Part shown: positions 26,108 through 34,896 of the stretch, in pieces
How the letters are laid out: each line of letters opens with the position of its first letter
Numbering within the stretch: the first letter of the stretch is position 1
From: Alphaproteobacteria bacterium
GTDB taxonomy: Bacteria > Pseudomonadota > Alphaproteobacteria > Rhizobiales > Beijerinckiaceae
Reading direction: 5' to 3'
Length of the DNA stretch: 61,080 bases
NCBI GenBank assembly: GCA_021325385.1
Contig: JAJPHH010000085.1
Span: 1-61,080 of the forward strand
Program-made: the position numbers and the translations under genes
The notes under the pieces: model-generated
The model's database searches: none
What the model was told of the DNA's origin: nothing
What the model saw: only the letters and a program-made list of their open reading frames with translations

Positions 26108-28372
26108 TTATCCTGCCGGCGTCAGCACATCCTCGAGCTTGATCGGAAACCGCCGAACGCGCATGCCGGTCGCGTGCCAAACCGCGTTGGCGACGGCGCC
26201 GGCCGCGCCGGTGACGCCGATCTCGCCGACCCCTTTGACGCCGAGCGCGTTCACGTAAGGGTCGTCCTCGTGAACGAGCAGCGCTTCGATGGAGACGATG
26301 TCGGCGTTGACCGGGACATGGTACTCGGCGAGATCGGCGTTCATCACGCGGCCGGACCTTCGGTCGATGATCGCCTGCTCGTTCAGCGCGAACGAGACGC
26401 CCCAGATCATGCCGCCATGATATTGGCTGCGGACCAGGCGCGGATTGATGACGCGGCCCGCCGCGAACGCGCCGACGAGGCGCGTCGCCCGGATCTGGCC
26501 GAGATCGGGATCGACCTTCACTTCCGCGAAGACTGCGCCATGCGCATGCATGGCGTAGGTCGATTGCGCGGCCGGATCGGCGGCGCTGGCGCCGCGGCCT
26601 TCGATTTCGCCAAGGCCCGCTCGCGCCAAAATCTCGGCGTAGCTCTCGCTGCGGCTTTCGTCGTCGCGCCGGCGCAGGCGGCCGTTGCGGGCGACGAGGC
26701 CGGCATTGCCGGCGCCATAGAGCGGCGAGCGCTCATCGCGCGTCGCCAATTCCGCCAGCTTGGCGATCGCGTCGGCGCCGGCGCTGTGGATGGCCATGCC
26801 GGCGGTCGCGGTATGAGCCGAGCCGCCGGCTATGCCGGCGTCGGGCAGGTCCGAACTGCCGGCTCTGAACTCGATCTGATCGAGATCGAGCGCCAGCCCG
26901 TCGGCGGCGATCTGGGCGAGCGCCGTCCACGCGCCCTGCCCCATGTCATGCGCGCCGCTCTCGACGAGGCCTGTACCGTCGCGGCGGATGATGGCGCGCG
27001 CCTCGGCATGGAACATCAGCGCCGGGAAGGTCGCGGTGCCGACGCCCCAGCCGACCAGAAAGCCGTCCTTGTCGCGCATTTGCCGCGGCGCCAGCGGCCG
27101 CCGCGCCCAGCCGAAGCGCTCGGCGCCCTGCGCATAGCATTCGCGCAGCGCCTTCGAGGAAAACGGCTTGCCCGAGATCGGCTCGACTTCGGCGTAATTC
27201 CTCACCCGAAACGCCAGCGGGTCGAGGCCGCACGCCGCGGCCGCTTCGTCGATCGCGCTTTCGAGCGCGATCGATCCGGTCGCCTCGCCCGGCGCGCGCA
27301 TGAAGAGCGGCGTTCCGATATCGATCCGCACCGCCTCATGCGAGGTCGCGATCGCCGGGCTGGCGTAGAGCGTATGCGAAATATCGGCGGCGGCTTCGAA
27401 GAAATCGTCGAACGTGCTCGAGGCGGTCTTGGCGCGATGATCGAGCGCCGTCAGCCGGCCTTCGCCGTCGACGCCGATCCGCAGCCTTTGCCGGGTCGGC
27501 GGACGATGGCCCACCGGTCCGTACATCTGGTCGCGGCGCAGCACGAGCTTGACAGGACGCCCGACCAGTTTCGCCGCGAGAACGCCGAGGATCTGCGGGC
27601 CGGAGATCAGGCCTTTCGAGCCGAAGCCGCCGCCGAGGAAGGGGCTGCGGATATGGATGTTCTCGGGCGAGAGGCCGAACAGTCCGGCTATGCGGCCCCG
27701 CGCCATGGCGAGACCTTGGCTCGGCGTGTCGATCGACAGCCGATCACCGTCCCATGCGGCGACGATCGCGTGCGGCTCCATCGCGTTATGGTACTGCGAT
27801 GGCGTCTCATAGGTCGCGTCTATGCGCTTCGTCGCAGCGTCAAGGCCGGCTTCGACGTCGCCCTTGCGGATTTCCGCCGGCCCGCCGACGCCGACGCCAG
27901 GCGGTACGAAACTTTCGGCGCCATCGAGGCCGACTCGCGCCGGCTCGGCCTCGTATTGCGGAGCGAGCAAGGCTGCGCCCTCCGTCGCCGCCTCCAAACT
28001 TTCGGCGATGACCACGGCGATCGGCTGATTGGCGTAGCGAACCCGATCGTTCTGCAGAAGATCGAGCCGGAACATGAACGGGTTCGACTTTTCGTCCGGA
28101 TCTTGCGCCAGCTTCGGCCGGTTGACGGAGGTCATCACGTCGACCACGCCCTTGTGGCTCTTGGCGGCCTCGACGTTCAGCGATTTGACGCGGCCGCGCG
28201 CGATGCTGCTGACGGCGAGAACAGCGTAGAGCATGCCGGGCGGATGATTGTCGGCGGCGTAGCGCGCCCGGCCCGTGACTTTGAGGACGCCGTCGCGGCG
28301 GGTCAGCGGCTGGCCGATATTCGAACCGTGCCGGATATGCGGCGAAGCCTGGGGCAGGATTTCAAGCGTCAT
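26108..28372 (-). CDS. Xanthine dehydrogenase-family molybdopterin-binding large subunit
   Basis: The 754-residue subunit binds the molybdenum cofactor of a hydroxylase of the xanthine oxidase family (CoxL/YagR type). Visible hallmarks are the early GQPLTRRDGVLKVTGRARYAADN, a central GGGFGSKG-type substrate-site loop, and the C-terminal KGVGEIGVTGAAGAVANAV, which carries the active-site glutamate. The chosen ATG (28372) overlaps the FAD-subunit gene by 11 bases; the longer frame is antisense-like basic sequence. It is last in an S-M-L operon. No Tat signal is seen, so the enzyme is probably cytoplasmic. Substrate (aldehyde, purine or aromatic heterocycle) cannot be told. Confidence 0.93.
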   Translation of the reverse strand: MTLEILPQASPHIRHGSNIGQPLTRRDGVLKVTGRARYAADNHPPGMLYAVLAVSSIARGRVKSLNVEAAKSHKGVVDVMTSVNRPKLAQDPDEKSNPFMFRLDLLQNDRVRYANQPIAVVIAESLEAATEGAALLAPQYEAEPARVGLDGAESFVPPGVGVGGPAEIRKGDVEAGLDAATKRIDATYETPSQYHNAMEPHAIVAAWDGDRLSIDTPSQGLAMARGRIAGLFGLSPENIHIRSPFLGGGFGSKGLISGPQILGVLAAKLVGRPVKLVLRRDQMYGPVGHRPPTRQRLRIGVDGEGRLTALDHRAKTASSTFDDFFEAAADISHTLYASPAIATSHEAVRIDIGTPLFMRAPGEATGSIALESAIDEAAAACGLDPLAFRVRNYAEVEPISGKPFSSKALRECYAQGAERFGWARRPLAPRQMRDKDGFLVGWGVGTATFPALMFHAEARAIIRRDGTGLVESGAHDMGQGAWTALAQIAADGLALDLDQIEFRAGSSDLPDAGIAGGSAHTATAGMAIHSAGADAIAKLAELATRDERSPLYGAGNAGLVARNGRLRRRDDESRSESYAEILARAGLGEIEGRGASAADPAAQSTYAMHAHGAVFAEVKVDPDLGQIRATRLVGAFAAGRVINPRLVRSQYHGGMIWGVSFALNEQAIIDRRSGRVMNADLAEYHVPVNADIVSIEALLVHEDDPYVNALGVKGVGEIGVTGAAGAVANAVWHATGMRVRRFPIKLEDVLTPAG

Positions 28373-29420
28373 GAAGCGCTCCGGGAGCGGACGAGAACGG
28401 CGAGCCGGGCAGCGCCGGCAGGCGAGCCGGGGTTCCCGCCGCGGCGAGGGCGAGCGCGCGCACGACGATCCGGCGCGCCAGCTCGATCTTGAAGGCGTTG
28501 TCGCCGGAAGGCTTGGCGTCGGCGAGCGCCGCTTCGGCTGCGCGGCGGAAAATCGCTTCGCCCGGCCTCTCGCCGGCGAGACTCTCCTCGGCCGCGCGGG
28601 CGCGCCACGGCTTGGCCGCGACGCCGCCGAGCGCCAGCCGCGCCTGCCGGATTGCGCCGTCTTCCATCTCCAGCGCCGCCGCCGCGGAGACGACCGCGAA
28701 GGCGTAGGACGTACGCTCGCGCAGTTTGAGATAGCGCGCATGCCCGGCGAATACGGCGGCTCGAGCGGGAAGACGCAGCGCCACGATCAGATCGCCGGGT
28801 TCGAGCGCGGTCTCCCGCTCCGGCGTGTCGCCCGGCAAAAGGTGCAGCGCGTCCAGCGAAATCTCGCGCCGCCCGTTTCGGCCTTCGATCTCGACGAAAG
28901 CGTCGAGCGCGATCAGCGGCACGCAGAAATCGGAGGGATGGACGGCGATGCAGGACGGGCTCCAGCCGAGCACGGCGTGCAACCGGTTCTCGCCATGGAG
29001 CGCGTCGCAGCCCGAGCCGGGCGCGCGCTTGTTGCAGGCGCTGAACGGATCGTAGAAATAGGCGCAGCGCGGGCGCTGCAGCAGATTGCCGCCGATTGTG
29101 GCGGCGTTGCGGAGTTGCGCCGAGGCGCCCGAGAGCAGCGCTTCGGCGACCGCCGGATAGGATCGGGCGAAGTCCGGATCATGAGCGAGATCGGCGTTGC
29201 GAACCAGCGCGCCGATGCGCAAGCCCCCGTCGGGCAGACGCTCGATCCGGTCGAGCCCGGCAATATGGGTAATGTCGACGAGACGATCCGGCCGCGCGAC
29301 GCCGACTTTCATCAAGTCGAGGAGATTGGTGCCCGAAGCGAGATAGGCCGAACCGGGCGCGGCGGCGGCCGCGACGGCGTCGGGAACCGTGCTCGGCCGC
29401 ACATAATCGAAAGTGTTCAC
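28362..29420 (-). CDS. Xanthine dehydrogenase-family FAD-binding medium subunit
   Basis: The 352-residue protein matches the CoxM/YagS family. It starts NTFDYVRPSTVPDAVAAAA, has the FAD loop YLASGTNLLDLMK, the segment ATIGGNLLQRPRC, and a C-terminal CO-dehydrogenase flavoprotein domain. The cysteine-rich CAYFYDPFSACNKRAPGSGC stretch suggests an additional [4Fe-4S] cluster, as in 4-hydroxybenzoyl-CoA-reductase-like and YagS subunits. It overlaps the genes on both sides (4 and 11 bases). Confidence 0.92.
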   Translation of the reverse strand: MNTFDYVRPSTVPDAVAAAAAPGSAYLASGTNLLDLMKVGVARPDRLVDITHIAGLDRIERLPDGGLRIGALVRNADLAHDPDFARSYPAVAEALLSGASAQLRNAATIGGNLLQRPRCAYFYDPFSACNKRAPGSGCDALHGENRLHAVLGWSPSCIAVHPSDFCVPLIALDAFVEIEGRNGRREISLDALHLLPGDTPERETALEPGDLIVALRLPARAAVFAGHARYLKLRERTSYAFAVVSAAAALEMEDGAIRQARLALGGVAAKPWRARAAEESLAGERPGEAIFRRAAEAALADAKPSGDNAFKIELARRIVVRALALAAAGTPARLPALPGSPFSSAPGALHDA

Positions 29421-29914
29421 GCCGCGTCCCTCCGTCCCGCTTCGGCTATGGCCTTCTGCGCGTCCTGCACCGCTTCGACGATGCCGATATAGGCGGCGCA
29501 GCGGCAGAGATTGCCGCTCATCGCCTCGCGGATGCGCTCGGGATCATCGCCGGCGTGACCTTCGTTGATGAGACCGATGGCGCTCATGATCTGGCCGGGC
29601 GTGCAGAAGCCGCATTGGAAGCCGTCATGCGCGATGAAGGCCGCCTGAACCGGGTGGAGCGCCTCGCCCTGCGCGACCCCTTCGATCGTCAGGACCTCGG
29701 CGCCGTCGTGGCTCAACGCCAAAGCGAGGCACGAATTGATCCTTCTGCCGTTCACCAGGACCGTACAGGCGCCGCATTGGCCGCGATCGCAGCCCTTTTT
29801 GGCGCCGGTCAGATCGAGGCGCTCGCGCAGCAAATCGAGCAGCGTGACGCGCGGATCGTCGAATTCGATGTTCCGCTTCACGCCGTTCACCGTTAAGCTG
29901 ATGCAGAAAGGCAT
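29417..29914 (-). CDS. (2Fe-2S)-binding small subunit of molybdenum hydroxylase
   Basis: This 165-residue electron-transfer subunit has two [2Fe-2S] clusters: a plant-ferredoxin type with Cys42, Cys47, Cys50 and Cys62 (CDRGQCGAC) and a helical type with Cys101, Cys104 (CGFC) and Cys137, Cys139 (LCRC). It is the first gene of the operon, divergent from the tetR gene, and overlaps the next gene by 4 bases. No signal peptide is present. Confidence 0.95.
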   Translation of the reverse strand: MPFCISLTVNGVKRNIEFDDPRVTLLDLLRERLDLTGAKKGCDRGQCGACTVLVNGRRINSCLALALSHDGAEVLTIEGVAQGEALHPVQAAFIAHDGFQCGFCTPGQIMSAIGLINEGHAGDDPERIREAMSGNLCRCAAYIGIVEAVQDAQKAIAEAGRRDAA

Positions 29915-30032
29915 TCAGGAGCTCCGATCAGTGCTCTTGCCGAAGAGGTCGCGGCTGAGGGCGATCGAAAGAAGGCCGATCGCCGAGCGTGGCGGAGGCG
30001 GTTCAAAGCGCCGATCCGACGCGCTAGACTAT

Positions 30033-30049
30033 ACGGAGGCATCCTCCGT
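30033..30049. promoter_or_regulatory. Palindromic operator in tetR / molybdenum-hydroxylase divergent promoter
   Basis: A perfect 7-bp inverted repeat ACGGAGG-CAT-CCTCCGT lies 30 bases before the TetR start, in the intergenic region between the regulator and the operon. Size and symmetry fit a TetR-family operator. Regulation of both directions by the adjacent regulator is inferred. Confidence 0.7.
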
Positions 30050-30078
30050 TTTTCAAGATGGAGCATTGATCTAAATCG

Positions 30079-30666
30079 ATGGCCGCTCGCTCCGCCACAG
30101 CCGCAGCTCCGCGCAAGCCGCGCTCCGATTCGATCCGCAATCGCGAGCTGCTGCTGAAAGCCGCCGCGAAAGTCTTCAGCGCCGGCGGCCCGGAGGCGAG
30201 CTTGGAGGCGGTCGCCAAGCGCGCCGGCGTCGGCATCGGCACGCTCTATCGTCACTTCCCGACGCGCGAGGCTCTGTTCGAAGCCGTGTATCGCCGCGAA
30301 GTGGACGAGCTCGGCGATCTCGCGCAACGCTTGGCGCAAGCCTCAGCGCCGGTCGACGCCCTGCGGCAATGGCTGCGCGCCAATATCCAACTGGTCGCGA
30401 CCAAGAAAGGGATGCTGGCCGCGCTGGCGCTCGCCGCGCACCGGCCGCCGGACCTCTACGCCTATTCTTTCGAGCGCCTGACCAAAGCCGTCGGCCTGCT
30501 GCTGGAGCGCGCCGTCGCCGCCAGGGACATCCGCGCCGACGTCAAGCCAGAGGACCTTCTGCGCGCCCTGGTCGGCCTGTCCTATTCCTACGATCGGCCC
30601 GACTGGCAAGCGACCGTGACGCGCCTTATGGACGTCTTCGTCGACGGGCTCGTCGTGAAGCGATGA
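30079..30666 (+). CDS. TetR-family transcriptional regulator
   Basis: The 195-residue protein has a basic N-terminus and a typical TetR DNA-binding domain (residues 16-62: RNRELLLKAAAKVFSA, then AVAKRAGVGIGTLYRHFPTREAL). The C-terminal helical ligand domain is AcrR/SMC-like and of the type found next to molybdenum-hydroxylase operons. Divergent orientation and the palindrome at 30033-30049 suggest it represses the hydroxylase operon and itself. The inducer is unknown. Confidence 0.93.
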   Translation: MAARSATAAAPRKPRSDSIRNRELLLKAAAKVFSAGGPEASLEAVAKRAGVGIGTLYRHFPTREALFEAVYRREVDELGDLAQRLAQASAPVDALRQWLRANIQLVATKKGMLAALALAAHRPPDLYAYSFERLTKAVGLLLERAVAARDIRADVKPEDLLRALVGLSYSYDRPDWQATVTRLMDVFVDGLVVKR

Positions 30667-31044
30667 CGCCGGCATTGTAGACGCCGCTGGCCGCGTCAGC
30701 CGCGCTCATCGAGCGCCGCCGACGTCATGGCCGGGCTTGTCCCGGCCACCCACGCGGCTCCGCCGAGCGAACCTTTCAAAGCCGGCGCGGGCGACTCGGG
30801 CGTGGATGGCCGGGACAAAGCCCGGCCATGACGACTGAAGGTTGTACTCCCGTTCACGATGTCCTGGCGTCGCGAAAAAGTTTCTTTCCCAGACAGCCCT
30901 GCGGAACGTGGCGCTCTGCTTCTTTTCGGCGAAGCTCGGCGGCCCGGACCGAACGGCGGAAATCCGCCTCTTCCTTTTCCTTCCTTTGCTTTCCTTTTTC
31001 GCCTGTCGAGCTTCCTTTCGGAAGCAAAACGGACCTACTTCTGC
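30667..31044. repeat. Gap with inverted extragenic repeat and a polypyrimidine tract
   Basis: No gene is visible. At about 30724-30833 two inverted copies of a CATGGCCGGGCTTGTCCCGG type repeat face each other across ~50 bases. Further on, 30968-31001 is almost pure C/T (CCTCTTCCTTTTCCTTCC and onward), directly after a short GGCGGA/TCCGCC hairpin. The region separates two convergent genes and may act as a terminator for both. Confidence 0.6.
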
Positions 31045-31716
31045 TCACGTCGAGCGTTTGAAACTGCGCGTAACGATGATCATGGGAATTTCCGCCGGTC
31101 GAAGCTGTTCAACGACTTGCGGGCTATTTTCTTTCCCTGACGCGGGCGCCGCGGCCAATTCCTGAGCGGCGGGCGTTTCCGCCGCCGCAGATTCCAGCGC
31201 CGCCATGGGCTCTTCCGGCGTCGCGGCGGGCGCCTGCGGCGGAGAGGCGGGCTCGGGCGCTTGGACTGACTCGGCCGTCGCCGCGTTGGCCAAGCGGGCG
31301 GCGACTGCGGCGCGACTGGCGCCGAGCCGCTCCAGCCGGCCGAGCACGGCCTCGTCGCGGTCGACCAAGTCGATATCGACCGGCCGCAACTGGCTGCGGT
31401 GATATTTGTCGAGCTGACCGAGCACTCTGACGAGCTTATCGACGGCGCCGGAATCGCCGGCGGCGATTTTCCGTTCGATCAGCCGCAAGGCGGATTCGAG
31501 CCGGGCGATCTGCACGCCGACATAATCCTGCACCGGATCGGCGTCCCAACGTTCGAGCGATTCCTTGATGATCTGGCGGATGCGGCGCGGCGTGACCTTC
31601 TCTTCGTCGGCGATGGACGCGGCGGACTGGCCGTCGAGCAGGCGGGCGAAAATGCGATCGCGCCGCATGGCGCGCTCGTAGGCGTTGAGGCGGGGGGTGG
31701 AAGGGAAGGCGGACAT
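31045..31716 (-). CDS. Helix-turn-helix protein of unknown function (phage terminase-small-subunit-like N-terminus)
   Basis: The 223-residue protein has an N-terminal helical region with an HTH-like segment (RIFARLLDGQSAASIADEEK, then VTPRRIRQIIKESLERW), then a helical part with LDKYHRSQLRP, and a low-complexity Ala/Pro/Glu-rich stretch (about 140-195) before a short conserved tail. The HTH plus 'RRIRQIIKE' pattern resembles small terminase or resolvase-type DNA-binding domains, but there are no phage genes around. It is a single gene with a palindrome 45 bases upstream that could be its operator. Confidence 0.7.
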   Translation of the reverse strand: MSAFPSTPRLNAYERAMRRDRIFARLLDGQSAASIADEEKVTPRRIRQIIKESLERWDADPVQDYVGVQIARLESALRLIERKIAAGDSGAVDKLVRVLGQLDKYHRSQLRPVDIDLVDRDEAVLGRLERLGASRAAVAARLANAATAESVQAPEPASPPQAPAATPEEPMAALESAAAETPAAQELAAAPASGKENSPQVVEQLRPAEIPMIIVTRSFKRST

Positions 31717-31760
31717 GGGAGAATCCTAGGCAAAGGGAAACCCGAAGAGGATAGCACAAA

Positions 31761-31775
31761 TTCTGAATTTCAGAA
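31761..31775. promoter_or_regulatory. Inverted repeat upstream of the HTH gene
   Basis: TTCTGAA-T-TTCAGAA is a perfect 7-bp inverted repeat in an AT-rich stretch, 45 bases upstream of the 31716 start. Position and symmetry suit an operator, possibly for autoregulation by the HTH protein. Confidence 0.45.
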
Positions 31776-31882
31776 AGAAAATTTTTGCGGTGGGAGCCAA
31801 GAAGAGGGGGCAGTTTGATGACCCCACTATTGGGGACGCCCAAGCGCCTCTTCTGGCGATCGGATTTCTGGCAATGGGCGCA

Positions 31883-32248
31883 ACGCGCCTCAACCTGCAT
31901 GCCATCGCCGTGCTCGGCGTCAAGCCCGAGCCGCTTCGCGGTCGCCTCGCCATGTCAGGCTTGGAGTACATCTCTCGGATGCGAGGCGCGGCTCACCCCT
32001 CCGCGCGGCGATGGCTTTTTTGCTTCTGAGAGTTTTGCTGACGAAAGCGGCCCAACGGCCGTCTTTCGTCAGCAAAACTCTCAGGAGCCAACATGACACG
32101 CCGGACGATTGCAGTCACCCGCAAGGGCCGGAGCGAAGCGGAGGACCCGCCATAGCGCCTCTCAGGCGGATGTACTTTGGTACGAGCGTTCGAAGGCGCT
32201 ATGGCGGGTTGACGGCGGTCGGCCGGCGTGGCTCCGCGGCGCTTCCGA
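31883..32248. repeat. Structured intergenic element A, copy 2
   Basis: This is the second copy of the element at 7541-7905, in the same orientation. Hairpin 1 (about 32026-32084) has outer arms CTGAGAG / CTCTCAG where copy 1 has CAATCAAG / CTTGATTG, so pairing is conserved although sequence is not. Hairpin 2 has a perfect 16-bp stem (32145-32160 with 32194-32209). The conserved single-stranded parts include GCATGCCATCGCCGTGCTCG at the left end. No open reading frame is conserved. Confidence 0.8.
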
Positions 32249-32280
32249 TTATCGAGAGATGGCTTTGTGTCGAACCGTGA

Positions 32281-32356
32281 GCCGTCATTGCGAGGAGCGA
32301 AGCAATCCAGGAAACGCCAAGGTTCCTGGATTGCTTCGCTTCGCTCGCAATGACGG
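32281..32356. repeat. Extragenic palindrome of the 'GTCATTGCGAGG' type, copy 2
   Basis: The same arms as 25978-26063 (GTCATTGCGAGGAGCGAAGC and complement) flank a different centre, CCAGGAA...TTCCTGG, which is itself self-complementary. It directly follows element A copy 2. Confidence 0.85.
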
Positions 32357-32825
32357 AACGGTTCATATCACAGGCCACCCGGTCTCCGAACCAATTGGCC
32401 AGTACGAGCGGCGCAGCAGTCAACATGATTGCGCCAGCGGCTAGCGTCATCTCCCAGACGATCCATAGGGCCGGCGGTCAGATCGAGGGCGGCGAAGGCG
32501 TCTCCGACGCCAGCCTCGCCGCCGCGCATTGGCTGCGAGGCGTTGACGAGCAGAAGCGGGCAAAGCGCCGCGGCCAAAGCGAGAAGAAGAAGCAGGCCGG
32601 GCGGCGCGGCTTTTCGATCCGGTCGAGCGGGCGCGGACAGGAGCGATCTCGCATAGAACAGCGTCGGCCGGCAAAATGGCGCAGTTTGAACGCGTTGTCT
32701 CGCTTGAGGCGAACCAGCCGGATCGCTCGTTTTAGTCTCCTTGCCCCTCCCCGCCGCTCATGCAACTCTCCCCGCCTCGGCGACGACGCCGGCCAAAGGG
32801 CGCGTCGCCGCGGGAGGAAATCGCC
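32357..32825. other. Gap upstream of sugar importer with possible gene remnant
   Basis: No intact gene is visible. On the minus strand two short frames encode membrane-like peptides (LLLLLALAAALCPLLLV at about 32560, and AAGAIMLTAAPLVLANW at about 32420), but a TGA interrupts the second frame before it can join the first. This may be a decayed membrane-protein gene. The right end holds the ribosome site GGGAGG of the binding-protein gene. Confidence 0.35.
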
Positions 32826-33758
32826 ATGCTGAAAAGCTTGAAGCTCATCGTCTATGGCGCGGCGCTCGCGCTTGCGCTGCCTTTGGCCGCGGAGGCCAAG
32901 ACCTTCTTCTGGATTTCGCACGGCTCGCCGGCCGATCCGGTCTGGACCTATTTTCTCGCCGGCGCGAACCAGTGGGCGAAGGACACCGGCAACACGGTCA
33001 AGACCTCCTTCCACAATGGCAATGTCGCCGCGCAGCAGGAGGCGGTCCGCTCGGCGATCGCCGCCAAGGCCGACGGCATCGTCACGACCAGCCCCGATCC
33101 CGGCAGCATGGTCGACGTCGCCAAGGAAGCGCTCGACGCGCATATCCCGATCGTCAATTTCAACACGCCCGACCCGAAGGCGCATTTCACCGCCTATGTC
33201 GGCGGCGACAACACCGTCTTCGGGCATAATTGGGCGCAATATCTCGTCGACCACAAGCTGGTTAAAAGCGGCGATTTCGTCTGGACGCCGGTCGAAGTGC
33301 CCGGCGCCACCTATGGCGTTCAGGAGACCGAAGGGATCATGAGCGTGTTCAAGCCGCTCGGGATCACGACGGAGACGACCGAGGTCACGCTCGACCAGGG
33401 CGAAGTGATCACCCGGATGGTCGATTACCTCACCGCCAACCGCAAGAAGATCAAGGCGATCATCGCGCTCGGCGATCTCGCCGACGGCTCGATCAAGCGG
33501 GTCTTCGATCAGGTCGGTGTCAAGCCCGGCGAAATTCCGGTCGTCGGCTGGGGCAACTCGCTCGACACGACCCAGGAAGTCCTGAACGGCTACGTGAACG
33601 CGGCGCAGTGGCAGGACCCGCAGGCGACGAGCTATGTCGCGCTGTCGCTCGCGGCGATGGCGGCGAGCGGCATCCCGCCGGGATTCAACGTCATCACCGG
33701 CGCGCTCTACGAGAAGGACAAGGCGGCGCTCTACGACAAGATTTTGTCCGGCAAATAA
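32826..33758 (+). CDS. Sugar ABC transporter substrate-binding protein (FrcB/RbsB type)
   Basis: The 310-residue periplasmic protein binds the imported sugar. The signal peptide is residues 1-24 (AEA-K). The mature part has the periplasmic-binding-protein-4 fold: ISHGSPADPVWTYFLAGANQ, then KADGIVTTSPDPGSM and a later VVGWGNSLDT. The ATG at 32826, after GGGAGG, gives an ideal signal peptide; upstream frame is basic and rejected. It heads the SBP-permease-ATPase order of the rhizobial fructose (frcBCA) system. Sugar specificity is inferred to be a pentose, hexose or polyol. Confidence 0.9.
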   Translation: MLKSLKLIVYGAALALALPLAAEAKTFFWISHGSPADPVWTYFLAGANQWAKDTGNTVKTSFHNGNVAAQQEAVRSAIAAKADGIVTTSPDPGSMVDVAKEALDAHIPIVNFNTPDPKAHFTAYVGGDNTVFGHNWAQYLVDHKLVKSGDFVWTPVEVPGATYGVQETEGIMSVFKPLGITTETTEVTLDQGEVITRMVDYLTANRKKIKAIIALGDLADGSIKRVFDQVGVKPGEIPVVGWGNSLDTTQEVLNGYVNAAQWQDPQATSYVALSLAAMAASGIPPGFNVITGALYEKDKAALYDKILSGK

Positions 33759-33784
33759 CGCAACATCCTGCAAAACAGCTTCGA

Positions 33785-33872
33785 TCGCACGCCTTCGCGA
33801 CCTTCGTGCTCTCCTTCGTGGCCTTTGTGGTGATTTAAAAACACTAAGGTCACGAAGGCGGCGCGAAGGACA
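33785..33872. repeat. TTCGTG-type palindromic element, copy 1
   Basis: The stretch between binding-protein and permease genes contains ACCTTCGTG...CTCCTTCGTGG and, after a TTTAAAA centre, AAGGTCACGAAGG and GCGAAGGACACG. It is the most degenerate of six related elements between 33.8 and 41.6 kb. Within the operon it may act as an mRNA-stabilising hairpin. Confidence 0.6.
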
Positions 33873-33904
33873 CGATTTTTGACCTTTGTACTCGGCGGGC
33901 TGAC

Positions 33905-34891
33905 TTGGAACAGCGCAAAATCCTTCGCCGCGCGCTGGCGCGGCCGGAATTCGGACCTTTCGTCCTCCTTCTTGTCGAGCTTTTCGGCTTCTGGGCGATC
34001 AATCCCGACTTCCTCTCTCTCCAGAACATCAGCAATACGCTCGCCTTCACCGTCGAGCTCGGCCTCATCGCCCTGACCATGACGCTGTTGATGACGGCCG
34101 GGGAGTTCGACCTTTCCGTCGGCTCGCTGTTCGGCTTTTCGCCGGTTCTGATGTGGACCCTGTTCAATGGCGGCGTGATGCCGCTCGAAGCGGCCTTCGC
34201 GGTTTGCCTGATCGTCGCGGCGCTGATCGGCCTCGCCAATGGCTGGTTCGTGACGCGGCTGAAGATACCCTCCTTCCTGGTGACGCTTGGCATGCTGCTG
34301 GTGGTGCGCGGCGCGGCCTTGCTCATCACCGACGGCTTTCCGCAACGCACCTGGAGCGCCGGCCGCCATTGGCTGGCTAAAGTCCTGGTCGGCGATTTCT
34401 ATATCGGCGACTTTCGCGTCTACATGTCCCTGTTCTGGTTCATCGCCGCTGCTTTCATCCTCAATTACGCGCTCACTCAGACCAAATACGGCAACTGGAT
34501 CCTGGCGACCGGCGGCAATCCCGGCGCGGCGCGAGCGCGCGGCGTCAATGTCGATCGCACCAAGACGATCCTGTTCGCGCTCTCGGCCGTCATGTCCTCG
34601 CTTTCCGGCGTGATTTCGTCGATCCGCACTTCCGCCGCCAATCCGAACAGCGGAACCGGCTACGAACTGGAAGTGATCGCGATGGTGGTGATCGGCGGCA
34701 CCGCGCTGTCGGGCGGGCGCGGCACGATCGTCGGCACGGTGCTCGGGATTTTCATCCTGCGCGTCATGCGCAACGGCATCGTGCTGATCGGCGTGCCGGG
34801 CCTCGCCTACAACATCTTCATCGGCGCGATCATATTAGGGATGATGGCGCTGCATTCGTGGCTGGACCGCCGCGAGCAGGCCGGAGCCTGA
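33905..34891 (+). CDS. Sugar ABC transporter permease (FrcC/RbsC type)
   Basis: The 328-residue inner-membrane protein has about 8-10 hydrophobic helices and the motif GEFDLSVGSLFGFSPVL shared by the ribose-type permeases, plus GGNPGAARARGVNVDR and GGTALSGGRGTIVGTVLG near the end. The start is a TTG codon (MEQRKIL), since no ATG precedes the first helix. The stop is 5 bases before the ATPase ATG. Confidence 0.92.
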   Translation: MEQRKILRRALARPEFGPFVLLLVELFGFWAINPDFLSLQNISNTLAFTVELGLIALTMTLLMTAGEFDLSVGSLFGFSPVLMWTLFNGGVMPLEAAFAVCLIVAALIGLANGWFVTRLKIPSFLVTLGMLLVVRGAALLITDGFPQRTWSAGRHWLAKVLVGDFYIGDFRVYMSLFWFIAAAFILNYALTQTKYGNWILATGGNPGAARARGVNVDRTKTILFALSAVMSSLSGVISSIRTSAANPNSGTGYELEVIAMVVIGGTALSGGRGTIVGTVLGIFILRVMRNGIVLIGVPGLAYNIFIGAIILGMMALHSWLDRREQAGA

Positions 34892-34896
34892 CGCCG

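Noticed and set aside
32360-32760. Minus-strand membrane-like peptides suggesting a gene
   Set aside because: The two hydrophobic stretches are in different frames and a TGA lies before the second, so no intact product exists. At most a remnant.
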